A stretch of 64,000 nucleotides of DNA from Pseudoalteromonas denitrificans DSM 6059 (GTDB lineage: Bacteria > Pseudomonadota > Gammaproteobacteria > Enterobacterales > Alteromonadaceae), in contig NZ_FOLO01000029.1 in assembly GCF_900112265.1 (NCBI RefSeq), positions 1 to 64,000 of the forward strand, given 5' to 3'. The first letter of the stretch is position 1; every line of letters begins with the position of its first letter. Shown here piece by piece: positions 37,243 through 46,722 of the stretch. The notes beneath the pieces are model-generated. The model was not told the DNA's origin. It did not search any database and saw only the letters and a list, made by a program, of their open reading frames with translations. The position numbers and the translations under genes were made by a program.

Positions 37243-37587
37243 CTACTTCTTAAGCATAGATTTTAAATCAGCAAATGGATTATAAGTTGCCATATCCTGA
37301 TTATTATCACCGGCTTCAATTTCAGTCGGATATTCTTCATGGCGAGTATATTTATCATGTTCATTATCATGACAATATATGCATAATAACTCCCAATTAC
37401 TGCCATCATTTGGGTTATTCGTATGGTCATGATCGATATGGTGTACTGTTAACTCACTTAAGCCTGAGTATTGAAACTCTCGGGCACAACGGCCACAGAT
37501 CCAAGGAAATAATTTTAGAGCTCGTTCCCGATAACCCTTTTCTTGTTGTTTATAATGCTCACTTGTACCAAACCTATCTGCTGACAT
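37243..37587 (-). CDS. yajD: YajD-family HNH nuclease
   Basis: 114 aa, close to E. coli YajD (115 aa) along its whole length. The HNH fold shows CGRCAREF, the core LTVHHIDHDHTNNPNDGSNWELLC, and IYCHDNEHDKY, supplying the two zinc-binding Cys pairs and the HH/N/H catalytic set. It ends in the family tail YNPFADLKSML. A conserved gammaproteobacterial housekeeping-type nuclease of unknown substrate. Monocistronic. Confidence 0.92.
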   Translation of the reverse strand: MSADRFGTSEHYKQQEKGYRERALKLFPWICGRCAREFQYSGLSELTVHHIDHDHTNNPNDGSNWELLCIYCHDNEHDKYTRHEEYPTEIEAGDNNQDMATYNPFADLKSMLKK

Positions 37588-37649
37588 GATGTTTTATCCT
37601 ATATTGCTCATAAAACATATTGTAACTAAAATTTGATTAAAATAACTAG

Positions 37650-38084
37650 TTAACCTGATTTCATCATTTCAATTTTTTGATTATTTAACTCTAATAATTG
37701 CTCATTAATACTGACCATTTCGAGTTCTAATAATTTGAGTTTTGCAAGGGATGCCTCATCACCCTTTAACCTGAGTGTGCTCATTTCTTGCTGTAATTCT
37801 TTTAGTTTTTCTTGAAGTTCTGCTATTTTTTCATCTAACTTTTCCATTTCAGTCATGCTGTCATCTGTTTTTTGCTTCCCTTTTCCTGTGATATTTTGCA
37901 AAGCTTCATTAACACTTTTCTGAGACTCTTCAGATAACTTTGTTTTTGCCTCATCAGATATATTGACTTGATCTGATAAATTCGCTTTCAATGCAACTTC
38001 TTCTTTAGGTTGATCTTTATTTATTTGCTGATGACTTGTTACCATTTGAGCAAACCGACTTACATTTCCTATAATTTTATCCAT
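37650..38084 (-). CDS. Coiled-coil protein of unknown function
   Basis: 144 aa from ATG 38084, chosen for its AGGAG seven bases upstream; an upstream in-frame start at 38120 lacks one. Residues about 75-140 form a long coiled coil (MEKLDEKIAELQEKLKELQQEM ... LKLLELEMVSINEQLLELNNQ). The middle is charged, with NISDEAKTKL. No signal peptide or membrane segment. Similar small coiled-coil proteins occur in Alteromonadales without a known role. Confidence 0.75.
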   Translation of the reverse strand: MDKIIGNVSRFAQMVTSHQQINKDQPKEEVALKANLSDQVNISDEAKTKLSEESQKSVNEALQNITGKGKQKTDDSMTEMEKLDEKIAELQEKLKELQQEMSTLRLKGDEASLAKLKLLELEMVSINEQLLELNNQKIEMMKSG

Positions 38085-38300
38085 AAAACTTACTCCTAAA
38101 ATAGTCCCTAAACTTATCACTTAAGTATCTCTGTCTACTTATCGACAGCACGCTTTTAAACTTAAATATTATCTTTTAAATCAAGTTGTTCTTATAAAAA
38201 TATTTTAATTTTATGAGTTAAATCAATGTTTATTACTATTTAGCTTGAGATAAACATTATAAAAGCTAGTATGCATTCTTTTATGCCCAATAAGATTAAA

Positions 38301-38918
38301 ATGGACCTTTCGTTATACTTTACATATCTGATGATTTCTATTTTAGCATCAGCTAGTTTAGGGCCTTCAGTACTTTTAGCTGCGAGTAATAGTATTAATT
38401 TTGGTCGGAAAATGGCTCTAGTTGGGGTTTTTGGCCATGTAGGTGCGATACTCACTTTGGCAATCATTTCTGCATCTAGCTTAGGCTTTATTCTGATGTC
38501 ATCTAAATTTACTTATCTAATTATCAAATATTTAGGCGCTTCATATTTAATTTTTTTGGGAATAAAATTATGGCGAAATAAAGGTGTTTTTAGACTTGCT
38601 AAACACAATAATATTACTCCTTCATCTATTAATTTATTTAGTAACAGTTTTATTTTAGGATTAAGTAACCCTAAAGCGCTATTGTTTTTTACAGCTTTAT
38701 TTCCACAGTTTATTCATGCAGATCAGGCTCTATTTCCACAATTTACATTGTTGATTAGTACCAGCCTTATTAATGCATTTATATTTACTTCGTTTTATGT
38801 TCTTATCGCCTATAAATGTAAAGGGTTTCTTTTAAAACAGGCTAATGGTCAATTAATTTCTCGTATAACTGGTAGTTTTTTTATTGGCTTTGCAGGTAGT
38901 TTAATATTCAGTAATTAA
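38301..38918 (+). CDS. LysE/RhtB-family amino-acid exporter
   Basis: 205 aa from ATG 38301, with five to six transmembrane helices: YFTYLMISILASASLGPSVLLAASNSINFGRKMALVG, YLGASYLIFLGIKLWR, and SFILGLSNPKALLFFTALFPQF, all LysE/RhtB hallmarks (the G-P-S loop and the NPK motif). An ATG at 38271 would add ten polar residues. Neither start has a strong ribosome site; 38301 places the first helix where the family has it. The substrate is probably an amino acid or derivative and is not identifiable. Confidence 0.88.
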   Translation: MDLSLYFTYLMISILASASLGPSVLLAASNSINFGRKMALVGVFGHVGAILTLAIISASSLGFILMSSKFTYLIIKYLGASYLIFLGIKLWRNKGVFRLAKHNNITPSSINLFSNSFILGLSNPKALLFFTALFPQFIHADQALFPQFTLLISTSLINAFIFTSFYVLIAYKCKGFLLKQANGQLISRITGSFFIGFAGSLIFSN

Positions 38919-38956
38919 AGGCTTTGGCATGTAGCGACTAAACCAAAAAGTTAAAA

Positions 38957-38974
38957 GTTATTTAGCTAAATAAC
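38957..38974. other. 18-bp perfect palindrome between convergent genes
   Basis: GTTATTTAGCTAAATAAC has no loop spacing and lies 39 bp after the LysE gene and 9 bp after the end of the EAL gene. It could be part of a weak terminator or a dimeric protein site. Confidence 0.4.
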
Positions 38975-38982
38975 AACAATGC

Positions 38983-41034
38983 TTAATTTTGAAGTTTTGT
39001 TATCACTTTTTCATTTAAAAATTCAGGTTTATGGTAATAAAAACCTTGCCCTAGCTGAACACCAAGTTCTGATAACAGCATTCCTGTTGCATTATCTTCA
39101 ATCCCTTCAGCAACAATATTTAAATCTAATGACAAACTCATTGAAATAATACTTTTAACTAACTTAAGTCCTTTATCTGAATCCATCATAGATAAAATAA
39201 ACGACCTATCAATTTTTAATGTATTAATAGGTAATTCATGTAAATAACTTAATGATGAATACCCAGTACCAAAGTCATCAATTGCTAATTTATACCCTAA
39301 TGCTCTTATATTATTCAAAATTGGCACAACACGCTCTAAGTCGTCTAAAAAAGTTGTTTCTGTAATTTCTAATTCGATGAAACTACTGTCAATATCTTTA
39401 CTTTTACTGACTTCAGATAAAATTTGAATAAATGAGTGATCTAATTGAGGTGCAGACACATTAATTGCAACATGTTGTAGTTTGGGATATTTATCTTTTA
39501 AGAACTGAATATCATCGGTCACAATATTTAGTACCATCCTACCTATTTCTTTAACTAAACCAGCACTTTCAGCAATGGGAATAAAAACTGAAGGGCTTAC
39601 CAAACCTAAGCTAGGGTGGTTCCATCTCACCAATGCTTCTACTCCCACTATTTTTTTAGAGTCTAACTCCACTTTAGGTTGATATGCTATTTTAAAATCA
39701 TGATTATCAATTGCTTCAACTAACTCTTTTTCAATAAGTGCCCGATATTGAATCTTGTGCTGTAGCTTTTCATCATATACTGTTACTTTTTGATTATTTC
39801 TAAATCCTTCATAACTAGCTAGTAGTGCTTTATGTACTAAATCATCATATACCATTGCTTTAGACCTAGCTTCGTTTAAAAATACTCCTGCTGTAGGCAT
39901 AGAATATAATTCAACACCTAAAATATTCATCGGTTCTTTAAAGTCTGAAAATAACTTTTCAATTAAGTTTGAATAAATGCTGGCCTCAACGGCAATCACA
40001 AAATCATTGCCTCCCCAATGAAGTAATCCAGCATTATTTTCATCCGAGAGGGTTCGTAATTTACTCGCGATACAAAGTAGTAAATATTCAAGCTTATCAT
40101 GTCCGTATACTTCAACTATTTTATTGTTATCAAAAAAAGAAACAAAGATAATTGACAGCTCTAAGTGATTATCAAGGCATTTATTTAAAACACTATTTAG
40201 CTGTAATCGATTTGGTAAATGCGTGATGTAATGGGTTTCGGCTAAATATTTTAGATTAAGTTCATCTTCTTTTTGTGCAGTAATATCTTTAAATATATAA
40301 ATATAACTAATGACACCTTTAATAAGCACTTTAGTTGAATTAACAGAAACAATTAAACGGTGTTTATTAGCATCTTTAACCGTCATTTCTTGATTGTTTT
40401 TAGTTAAAGAGTTTAAATCAATTTTAAAAAAGTCAAATAAGTTCCAGTGACCTTCGGTTGAAATATTAAACCTTTGGCTTGCGATTTTATTACAATTGGT
40501 CAGCTCACCATTTTCATTTGTAATAAATACAAATTCAGAAGAGGTTTCAAAAATAGTATCTAAGGTAACCGAAATAGACGATAAATCTTGATTTCTTTTT
40601 AGTAACTCAATATTTAAATTTTCATTTAAGTCTTTAAATTTGTTTTTATTTAACTGCGAATGCAATACATTTTTAACTCTTTGCATGGTTTCAATGATAT
40701 TAATTGGTTTTTCAATATAATCTTGGGCACCTAACGTAAGTGCTTTATATTTCATTTCTTCAACATGGCTTGCCGTTAATACAATGACTGAAACATCCGC
40801 TACTGTTATTTTAGTTTGAATCTTTGTTAAAAAACTTATGCCATCAATTTTAGGCATAACCAAATCTAATAGCACTAACTGTGGCTGGTGTAAAAAAAAC
40901 GCTTTTAACGCAAGCTCGGGATCATTAAAAACTTTAACATTCAAATATCCTTCCGACTCCAATAATTTATGCAACATTAAAGTATTCGCCGGATTATCAT
41001 CTACAATGAAAATTTTACTGTTTTTATAAGTCAT
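38983..41034 (-). CDS. Response regulator with PAS, degenerate GGDEF and EAL domains
   Basis: 683 aa. Receiver domain 5-125 with phospho-acceptor Asp57; PAS-like segment about 155-255; GGDEF domain about 260-425 whose signature reads GGNDF (341-345), so diguanylate cyclase activity is probably lost; and an EAL domain about 432-680 with intact EAL (466-468), NVSAPQL, ELEITE and DDFGTGYSSL. It is expected to be a c-di-GMP phosphodiesterase switched by phosphorylation. Output gene of the three-gene relay, 22 bp after the preceding response regulator. Confidence 0.93.
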   Translation of the reverse strand: MTYKNSKIFIVDDNPANTLMLHKLLESEGYLNVKVFNDPELALKAFFLHQPQLVLLDLVMPKIDGISFLTKIQTKITVADVSVIVLTASHVEEMKYKALTLGAQDYIEKPINIIETMQRVKNVLHSQLNKNKFKDLNENLNIELLKRNQDLSSISVTLDTIFETSSEFVFITNENGELTNCNKIASQRFNISTEGHWNLFDFFKIDLNSLTKNNQEMTVKDANKHRLIVSVNSTKVLIKGVISYIYIFKDITAQKEDELNLKYLAETHYITHLPNRLQLNSVLNKCLDNHLELSIIFVSFFDNNKIVEVYGHDKLEYLLLCIASKLRTLSDENNAGLLHWGGNDFVIAVEASIYSNLIEKLFSDFKEPMNILGVELYSMPTAGVFLNEARSKAMVYDDLVHKALLASYEGFRNNQKVTVYDEKLQHKIQYRALIEKELVEAIDNHDFKIAYQPKVELDSKKIVGVEALVRWNHPSLGLVSPSVFIPIAESAGLVKEIGRMVLNIVTDDIQFLKDKYPKLQHVAINVSAPQLDHSFIQILSEVSKSKDIDSSFIELEITETTFLDDLERVVPILNNIRALGYKLAIDDFGTGYSSLSYLHELPINTLKIDRSFILSMMDSDKGLKLVKSIISMSLSLDLNIVAEGIEDNATGMLLSELGVQLGQGFYYHKPEFLNEKVITKLQN

Positions 41035-41056
41035 GTTACCACCGTGCCAACAATCA

Positions 41057-42175
41057 TTAATTCACATTATTGAGTAAATTAATAATGTCTCTAATATCAT
41101 TATCAAGATTAATTGATTTATTCATCATTTCTTCAAACTGTTCTTTTGTATCTTGTAAAACACCAATTATTTCAGTTTCTTCTTCTTCTGCTAAACCAAT
41201 TGATACTAATTTTAAGTTAAGTGACATTTCTAGTTGAGATAAAATACGCTGAGATTCATGCTCTTGGATGCTGATACTTGATTTGATTTTTTCAAACCCT
41301 TGCTCTAATTTACAGCTAAGCTCTGCAATCGCGCGGCTGCGCTCTTTATCTCGTTGCATTTCACTATTTATAAATAATAATCGGCTATCCATAATTTCAA
41401 GTAACATCGAAAAATGCTCAGTTAAACGCCCTGACTTTTCTTCATCACCAATCGGAATTTTTTTAATAAGTAAAGTGCAATATTTTGAATGTAGCAATAA
41501 ATTACTGCCAAAACTAACTGCACGCTTTGCACGAGAACTCATCTCGAATATTTCCATTTCAAGAGATGAAATCGTTTTTTCGGGAAAACGACATGTTTCA
41601 TTTTCGAGTTTATATTCCACTAAACATACAACACCAAAAGATCTCATGATCATTTCTGTTGCTTTATATAATGATTGCACATCTGAAATACTGAGAGTTT
41701 GTGAAAAAAAAGACATCAATTGCCCTAATTCATTTGAGTATGTCATTGAAGTAAATGCAGCATCGGATGCTATTTCACATTGCTCTTCAAGCATGTGATG
41801 TTGATCTATGCGTTTTTCTAAAGATAGTAGCTTTTGTTCAAGTACTTTTATGTCAATTGGTTTACAAATATAGTCATCACCACCAGCACCATAAGCGATT
41901 AATTTATCTTCTAATGAAGACAGTGCCGAAACAAAAATAATTACAATATCATCACTTACATCTGATTGACGTAATTGGCGACATAAATCATAACCACTTT
42001 TATCCCCTAGCATAATATCCAATAAAATAAGGTCCGGTTTATGTTCATTACAAAGTAACTCTAATGACTCAGTCCCATCAGATAAAGTAACACTAAACTG
42101 TTTACTTAGCGCTGCGTTAAGTAAATTAAGATTCTGTTGGTTATCATCCACTGCAAGTATTTTTAAATGAGACAT
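41057..42175 (-). CDS. Response regulator with C-terminal coiled coil
   Basis: 372 aa. Receiver domain 4-122 with Asp53 (LILLDIMLGDKSGYDL) and the conserved Lys (DYICKP). The rest has no DNA-binding or catalytic domain I recognise; it is helical, ending in a coiled coil (about 275-370). It may act as a phosphorelay shuttle or a protein-protein adaptor between the kinase and the EAL protein. Start: excellent AAGGAGG. Confidence 0.9.
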   Translation of the reverse strand: MSHLKILAVDDNQQNLNLLNAALSKQFSVTLSDGTESLELLCNEHKPDLILLDIMLGDKSGYDLCRQLRQSDVSDDIVIIFVSALSSLEDKLIAYGAGGDDYICKPIDIKVLEQKLLSLEKRIDQHHMLEEQCEIASDAAFTSMTYSNELGQLMSFFSQTLSISDVQSLYKATEMIMRSFGVVCLVEYKLENETCRFPEKTISSLEMEIFEMSSRAKRAVSFGSNLLLHSKYCTLLIKKIPIGDEEKSGRLTEHFSMLLEIMDSRLLFINSEMQRDKERSRAIAELSCKLEQGFEKIKSSISIQEHESQRILSQLEMSLNLKLVSIGLAEEEETEIIGVLQDTKEQFEEMMNKSINLDNDIRDIINLLNNVN

Positions 42176-42206
42176 TAAGCCTCCTTATTTTTGGACTCAA
42201 AAATGA

Positions 42207-43823
42207 TTAAATTGTTTTATCAACTTCATTTAAATTAAAATTAATTATTTGTTGTAAGGTATTTTTTTCTAAAGGTTCTGTTAAACATTGTTCTATACCT
42301 GTTTGCAGTATATTTGTAATATCGTTTTGAGAGCTATTTTGTATAATTACGACAATAGGCACACTTGAAAGTGATGCTAAGGATTTTAATTTACAAAAAT
42401 AATTTAATATTGAATCTGATAATGCATCCATATAAATAAAAACAAATGAAATAGACTGATTTTCAGCCCATAAAATACCATTTTCAATCGATTCTATTTT
42501 AATAAACTCATACTCTTCCACTGTTTGGATAAATACTTTTTTTGAATGGTTTAATTGTGCATTACAGTCTATAAACAATAATTCACTTTTATTTTTTTTA
42601 ACTTCATTAAATTGCGCATTACTCACTATCTCTGCATCCAGCTTTATTGGGATCTCAAGCCAAAAATGGCTTCCTTTAGTTAATGTGCTTTCTAAAAAAA
42701 TATCACCGCCCATTAAAGACATCATTTTTTTAGCTATTGTTAAACCTATGCCGGTACCTTCCACATTAAGTTTAGTTTCATTAATACGACTGAAAGGTTC
42801 AAATACTTCTGTTAGCTTGTCTTCAGATATGCCTATCCCAGTATCTATTACATTTATATGTAAATAATCCGCTTTAATATCACAACTAATAGAGACTGTG
42901 CCCTTATCCTTATTATATTTAATCGCATTTGTGATCAGGTTTAATAATACCTGCTTTAATCTTGTATGATCGGCTAAAACAAGCGTATTACTATAATTTT
43001 CAGATTGGTCGATAAGCGTACAATTGTGTGTTTTTGCTAAGTCTTGCGTGAGTGTTAAACACTCAGCTAAGACTTTAGAGAATAAAACCTCTTCAATATT
43101 AATATGTAATTGTCCGGCTTCAATTTTTGATAAATCTAACACTTCGTTTATTAAATTTAATAAATGCCCTCCGGCTTTTAGTATCTCTTCAACAAAAGAT
43201 CTTTGCTCATCCGTTATAGGAGGCTCTTGCTTATACTCAAGCAATTGGGCGAAACCCAAAATCGCATTAAGCGGAGTTCTTAATTCATGGCTCATTGAAG
43301 AAATAAATTGTGATTTTGCTTCATTTGCTGCCTCAGCTCGCTCCATGGCAACCAAAATTGCATGCAAACGTTCCTTTTCTTTGACTTGCCTTTCTTGCTC
43401 TAAATAATCAGTATGGGATCTTTGATAATGATTTCTAACCAGTGCATATAAAATTAGTCGCTTCAAAAGCACAACATTGCAATGATGCTTTGGAATAAAA
43501 TCAATCGCCCCGGCCTCTAAAATCTCTAAATCTAAGCTGTATTGTTCATTATCGGTAAATACAATGACAGGTGTAGAAATATTTTTACCTTCATGCAAAT
43601 ACGACATAATGTTTTGTGCATTCATATCTGGTAGTTCGTTGTCTAATAAAATGCATTGATAAGTATTCTTTTTACAAAAATCTATGGCTGACTGACCACT
43701 TATCGCTTCTGTTATGCTTATATTGAGCGATGTCTCTTTAATGAAACCAATAAAAATATTGCGAACGCTATCATCTCCCTCAATTAACAATAAATTTATA
43801 TGGTCTTTTTCATAATGCATCAT
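42207..43823 (-). CDS. Hybrid histidine kinase (REC-HisKA-HATPase-pseudoREC)
   Basis: 538 aa, soluble. N-terminal receiver about 9-130 with Asp61; a short coiled coil; HisKA with phospho-His179 in SSMSHELRTPLNAILGF; HATPase about 285-400 with N-box LNLITNAIKYNKD, G1 DTGIGIS and G2 GTGIGL. A degenerate receiver-like domain follows at about 410-535. It has no sensor or membrane domain, so input probably arrives through the N-terminal receiver. First gene of the operon with the two regulators at 41057 and 38983. Confidence 0.93.
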   Translation of the reverse strand: MMHYEKDHINLLLIEGDDSVRNIFIGFIKETSLNISITEAISGQSAIDFCKKNTYQCILLDNELPDMNAQNIMSYLHEGKNISTPVIVFTDNEQYSLDLEILEAGAIDFIPKHHCNVVLLKRLILYALVRNHYQRSHTDYLEQERQVKEKERLHAILVAMERAEAANEAKSQFISSMSHELRTPLNAILGFAQLLEYKQEPPITDEQRSFVEEILKAGGHLLNLINEVLDLSKIEAGQLHINIEEVLFSKVLAECLTLTQDLAKTHNCTLIDQSENYSNTLVLADHTRLKQVLLNLITNAIKYNKDKGTVSISCDIKADYLHINVIDTGIGISEDKLTEVFEPFSRINETKLNVEGTGIGLTIAKKMMSLMGGDIFLESTLTKGSHFWLEIPIKLDAEIVSNAQFNEVKKNKSELLFIDCNAQLNHSKKVFIQTVEEYEFIKIESIENGILWAENQSISFVFIYMDALSDSILNYFCKLKSLASLSSVPIVVIIQNSSQNDITNILQTGIEQCLTEPLEKNTLQQIINFNLNEVDKTI

Positions 43824-43937
43824 AAGAAGTATTCCAACTAAATCTTGAACAAATAATTACAAGTATTCAGAAAAGTGCAATAAATTAACCCTTTTAGAGT
43901 GTAGAATGGAATCAAGGAACTGCAAAATACACAGCGA

Positions 43938-44723
43938 TTAATTGGCTATAATACTGTTTAAAAGATACTTTGATTTAAAATACGATAAGCTGGGATCTTT
44001 TGGAGGTGAAGTCAATTCTTCAACTTTTATTTCTTTAGCAAAGTCTGAAAATGCAGATACTAATTCCATCGGAAATTGTGTTTTATATTGCGACATCGCC
44101 TCAACTCTTTTTTGATGAAACGCTCCAACATCTATTTGATAAAAAACCTCAGAATCTAAAATTGGGTTTTTAATTTTATACTCAACTGCGTGTTTTTTTG
44201 CATAATCATAAAATTTATTAGCCCTATTTTGTGATACAGCAAATGAAATGACTTTATTATCAAATTCAGTCCTGACTATTTTACTAACAAATCTATGATC
44301 TCTATTCCCCGTAATACCTTGAGCTTCAAAAGTAAAAATAGCCATAGGTTTTTTTTCATGAATCACTTGGTGTAATTTATTTTTAACCTCAATTTGATTT
44401 AAATGAACTTTACCATCGGGGAAACGCAGAAATATAGGTGATGACAAACCTAAAACCTGACACGCATTTATTGCTTCACTTTCTCTTTTTATAGCTAATT
44501 GGGCTCCTGACAATTTTGAACCAGACAGATCTCTTCCTTTATCCCCCGATGTTAAATAAATAGGAGTAACATTTAATCCTTGAGATGCTAATTTAGCCAA
44601 TGTACCCGAAATCCAAGTCTCATCATCAGGATGCGCAAAGACAGCAATAATGTTGGTATTGTTGTTTACATTTTGACAACTACAAATGAAAAGCATAAAT
44701 ATAACCAAAATAGTGAGTTTCAT
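43938..44723 (-). CDS. PIG-L family deacetylase lipoprotein
   Basis: 261 aa. PIG-L/LmbE zinc-dependent N-deacetylase fold with the metal motif AHPDDE (30-35), TSGDKG..R, and the distal GNRDHR motif. The N-terminus (LFICS-Cys16) fits a lipobox, so it may be anchored in the envelope. Substrates in this family are GlcNAc-type sugars; the actual one is unknown. Start: ATG behind GAAGG. Divergent from the binding protein at 44793. Confidence 0.85.
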   Translation of the reverse strand: MKLTILVIFMLFICSCQNVNNNTNIIAVFAHPDDETWISGTLAKLASQGLNVTPIYLTSGDKGRDLSGSKLSGAQLAIKRESEAINACQVLGLSSPIFLRFPDGKVHLNQIEVKNKLHQVIHEKKPMAIFTFEAQGITGNRDHRFVSKIVRTEFDNKVISFAVSQNRANKFYDYAKKHAVEYKIKNPILDSEVFYQIDVGAFHQKRVEAMSQYKTQFPMELVSAFSDFAKEIKVEELTSPPKDPSLSYFKSKYLLNSIIAN

Positions 44724-44792
44724 TAATAAACCTTCACAAAGCTTTTTTTTATAGTTTAGACTGTAGTTAAGAATAAATTTGAAGATAATGAT

Positions 44793-45551
44793 ATGAAAGC
44801 TATTAAATTGCTTTGTATTTTTTTTATATTCAGCTTTTCAATTTCTGCCGAACAGCAAAAAATTTATAAAATCGGTGTTGAGAATATAGATTATTATCCT
44901 CACTATGCTTTTGGTCATAGAAAAAATAGTTTTACAAAAGAATTACTTGAAACTTTTTTCAACAAAAACAAAATAAAGTATGAATTTGTACCCTTGCCGC
45001 TTAAAAGGTTTCATCAATGGTATTTAAAAGATCATATCGATTTAAAATACCCTGATAATGCTATTTGGCGACAAGATGAATCAATAAAACAATCAATCAA
45101 ATATAGTATCGCTGTGGTTTCATCATTAGCTGGGGGTATAACTCAAGATAAACATTCAGATTATACAGTTAAAGACATACAGCGTTTAGGTACGATTTCT
45201 GGTTTTTCTTCCACTTTATGGCTAAAAAAAATAAAAAATAAACAACTGCTTTTAATTGAAGATACAACGGTATTATCTGTGATAAAAATGGTCCTTCACA
45301 ATATCGTTGATGTAACCAATCTTGATTACTCTGTTATTAACTTTCACTTAAATCAATTAAAACAAAACAAGAAATTGATTATGAATAAAAATTTACCATA
45401 TCAAAAAATTGTATTTCACTTATCTACAATTAAGCACCCTGAAATAATTTCTAAATTTAACGTGTTTTTGCAACAAAATGCTGACTTTGTTCAAAAACTA
45501 AAAGTTAAATATCGCATTATTGAAAATCCGCTAGATTTAACTTCGTTTTAG
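44793..45551 (+). CDS. Periplasmic solute-binding-like protein
   Basis: 252 aa with a signal peptide (ends SISA, about residue 19). The mature part begins with IYKIGVENIDYYPHYAF and has the two-lobed binding-protein pattern with ELLETFFNKNKIKYEFVPLPLKRFHQW. It belongs to the broad family of stand-alone periplasmic binding proteins common in Alteromonadales; no transporter genes are adjacent. Its stop overlaps the end of the converging tetR gene by 4 bp. Confidence 0.75.
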   Translation: MKAIKLLCIFFIFSFSISAEQQKIYKIGVENIDYYPHYAFGHRKNSFTKELLETFFNKNKIKYEFVPLPLKRFHQWYLKDHIDLKYPDNAIWRQDESIKQSIKYSIAVVSSLAGGITQDKHSDYTVKDIQRLGTISGFSSTLWLKKIKNKQLLLIEDTTVLSVIKMVLHNIVDVTNLDYSVINFHLNQLKQNKKLIMNKNLPYQKIVFHLSTIKHPEIISKFNVFLQQNADFVQKLKVKYRIIENPLDLTSF

Positions 45552-46120
45552 TCGGTTGATAAAGCTAAATTTATAAAAACCTCCGCCATTTTTTTTGCTT
45601 TAATGGCCGAATTTTTATCACCACTCACATGTGCTTCTACTATCGCTCCCTCCATTAATATATTTAATTGCGCACTCAGTTCACTTGATTTTTTTATATT
45701 AGCTTCAAATGCCAAAGATTTTATATACGCTTTTATTTTATTTTTGTGTTCTGAACATACAATATGACTTGGGTGTTCTATATCTGTGAATTCAGCTGAA
45801 GCATTAATAAACATACAACCAAAAAAATTCACTTCATTAAACCAAGCATGTAAAAAATCAAAAAGTGCGAGTAATTTTCCTTCAGCTGTTTTCCCTAAAA
45901 ACTCAGTTTTATCAATAAGTTTACGTCTAAATATTTCATCTCGCTTGGTTAATACAGATAAAATAAGATCATCTTTAGATTTAAAATACTTGTATAAGGT
46001 TTTTTTTGAAACGCCCGCTTGCGAAATAATCAGCTCAATACCTGTCGCATTAAAACCATTTTGGTAAAAAAGAGGCAATGCATGGGAAATGATGTGTTCA
46101 CGTTTAGAAACTGATGCCAT
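45548..46120 (-). CDS. TetR-family repressor
   Basis: 190 aa. N-terminal HTH about 10-55 (IISHALPLFYQNGFNATGIELIISQAGVSKKTLYKYFKSKDDLI) and a C-terminal ligand domain of the TetR_C type, with the FHAWFNEVNFFGCMFINA-like segment. Divergent from the DUF1348 gene; two perfect palindromes lie in the shared region, so it most likely represses that gene and probably itself. The ligand is unknown. Confidence 0.92.
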   Translation of the reverse strand: MASVSKREHIISHALPLFYQNGFNATGIELIISQAGVSKKTLYKYFKSKDDLILSVLTKRDEIFRRKLIDKTEFLGKTAEGKLLALFDFLHAWFNEVNFFGCMFINASAEFTDIEHPSHIVCSEHKNKIKAYIKSLAFEANIKKSSELSAQLNILMEGAIVEAHVSGDKNSAIKAKKMAEVFINLALSTD

Positions 46121-46173
46121 AGATAATTTAAATTAGATGAAAACCAATTGGTGTAGCATACCAGTTTTTATTA

Positions 46174-46226
46174 TTGACACAATAAACCGATCGGTTTACT
46201 ATCAACAAAAGAAACCGATCGGTTTC
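46174..46226 (+). promoter_or_regulatory. Promoter with two TetR operators
   Basis: A consensus-grade promoter, TTGACA (46174-46179), 17 bp, TACTAT (46197-46202), contains the perfect 16-bp palindrome TAAACCGATCGGTTTA (46183-46198) in its spacer. A second perfect palindrome, GAAACCGATCGGTTTC (46211-46226), covers the expected transcription start; the centres are 28 bp apart. A weaker related palindrome, ACCAATTGGT (46143-46152), lies on the tetR side and could serve autoregulation. Confidence 0.92.
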
Positions 46227-46250
46227 CTTTAAATTACGTAGGATCAAAAC

Positions 46251-46661
46251 ATGGCTAAACAAATAAAACCTCCTTTTACATTGGGATCTGCAAAAGAAAA
46301 AATACAACGTGCTGAAGACCTATGGAATGGTAAAAACCCAGAAGCAATCGCTTTAGCCTATACACCTGAGTGTAAGTGGCGAAATCGCAATGAGTTTATT
46401 CAAGGTCGCACTGCAATTGCCCAGTTATTAAAAAGAAAGTGGAATAAAGAACTTAACTACACACTTAAAAAAGAGTTGTTTACTTTTTCTGATGATAAAA
46501 TTTCGGTCCATTTTCAATATGAATATCATGATGATAATAACCAATGGTATCGTGCGTATGGCAATGAAAATTGGCATTTTGACTCTGAGGGTTTAATGCA
46601 AACACGAGATGCCAGCATTAATGAAATGCCAATTAAAGAGTCTGATAGATTGTTTAAATAA
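46251..46661 (+). CDS. DUF1348 (NTF2-like) protein
   Basis: 136 aa of the DUF1348/COG3558 family, an NTF2-like fold. The family signature is nearly complete: AEDLWNGKNPEAIALAYTPECKWRNRNEFIQGR, LKRKWNKELNY, YRAYGNENWHFDSEGLM and ASINEMPI. Cytoplasmic. The function in this family is unknown, though members often sit beside TetR regulators as here, suggesting a response to small hydrophobic compounds. Start behind AGGA; its own terminator follows. Confidence 0.92.
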   Translation: MAKQIKPPFTLGSAKEKIQRAEDLWNGKNPEAIALAYTPECKWRNRNEFIQGRTAIAQLLKRKWNKELNYTLKKELFTFSDDKISVHFQYEYHDDNNQWYRAYGNENWHFDSEGLMQTRDASINEMPIKESDRLFK

Positions 46662-46671
46662 ACTATTTTAT

Positions 46672-46703
46672 AAAGGCACCTATTCTTTACCGATAGGTGC
46701 TTT
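46672..46703 (+). terminator. Terminator after DUF1348 gene
   Basis: GCACCTAT (46676-46683) and ATAGGTGC (46693-46700) with AAA/TTT flanks. It lies between converging genes and may serve both. Confidence 0.8.
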
Positions 46704-46722
46704 AAATTCATTTTAAATGCGC

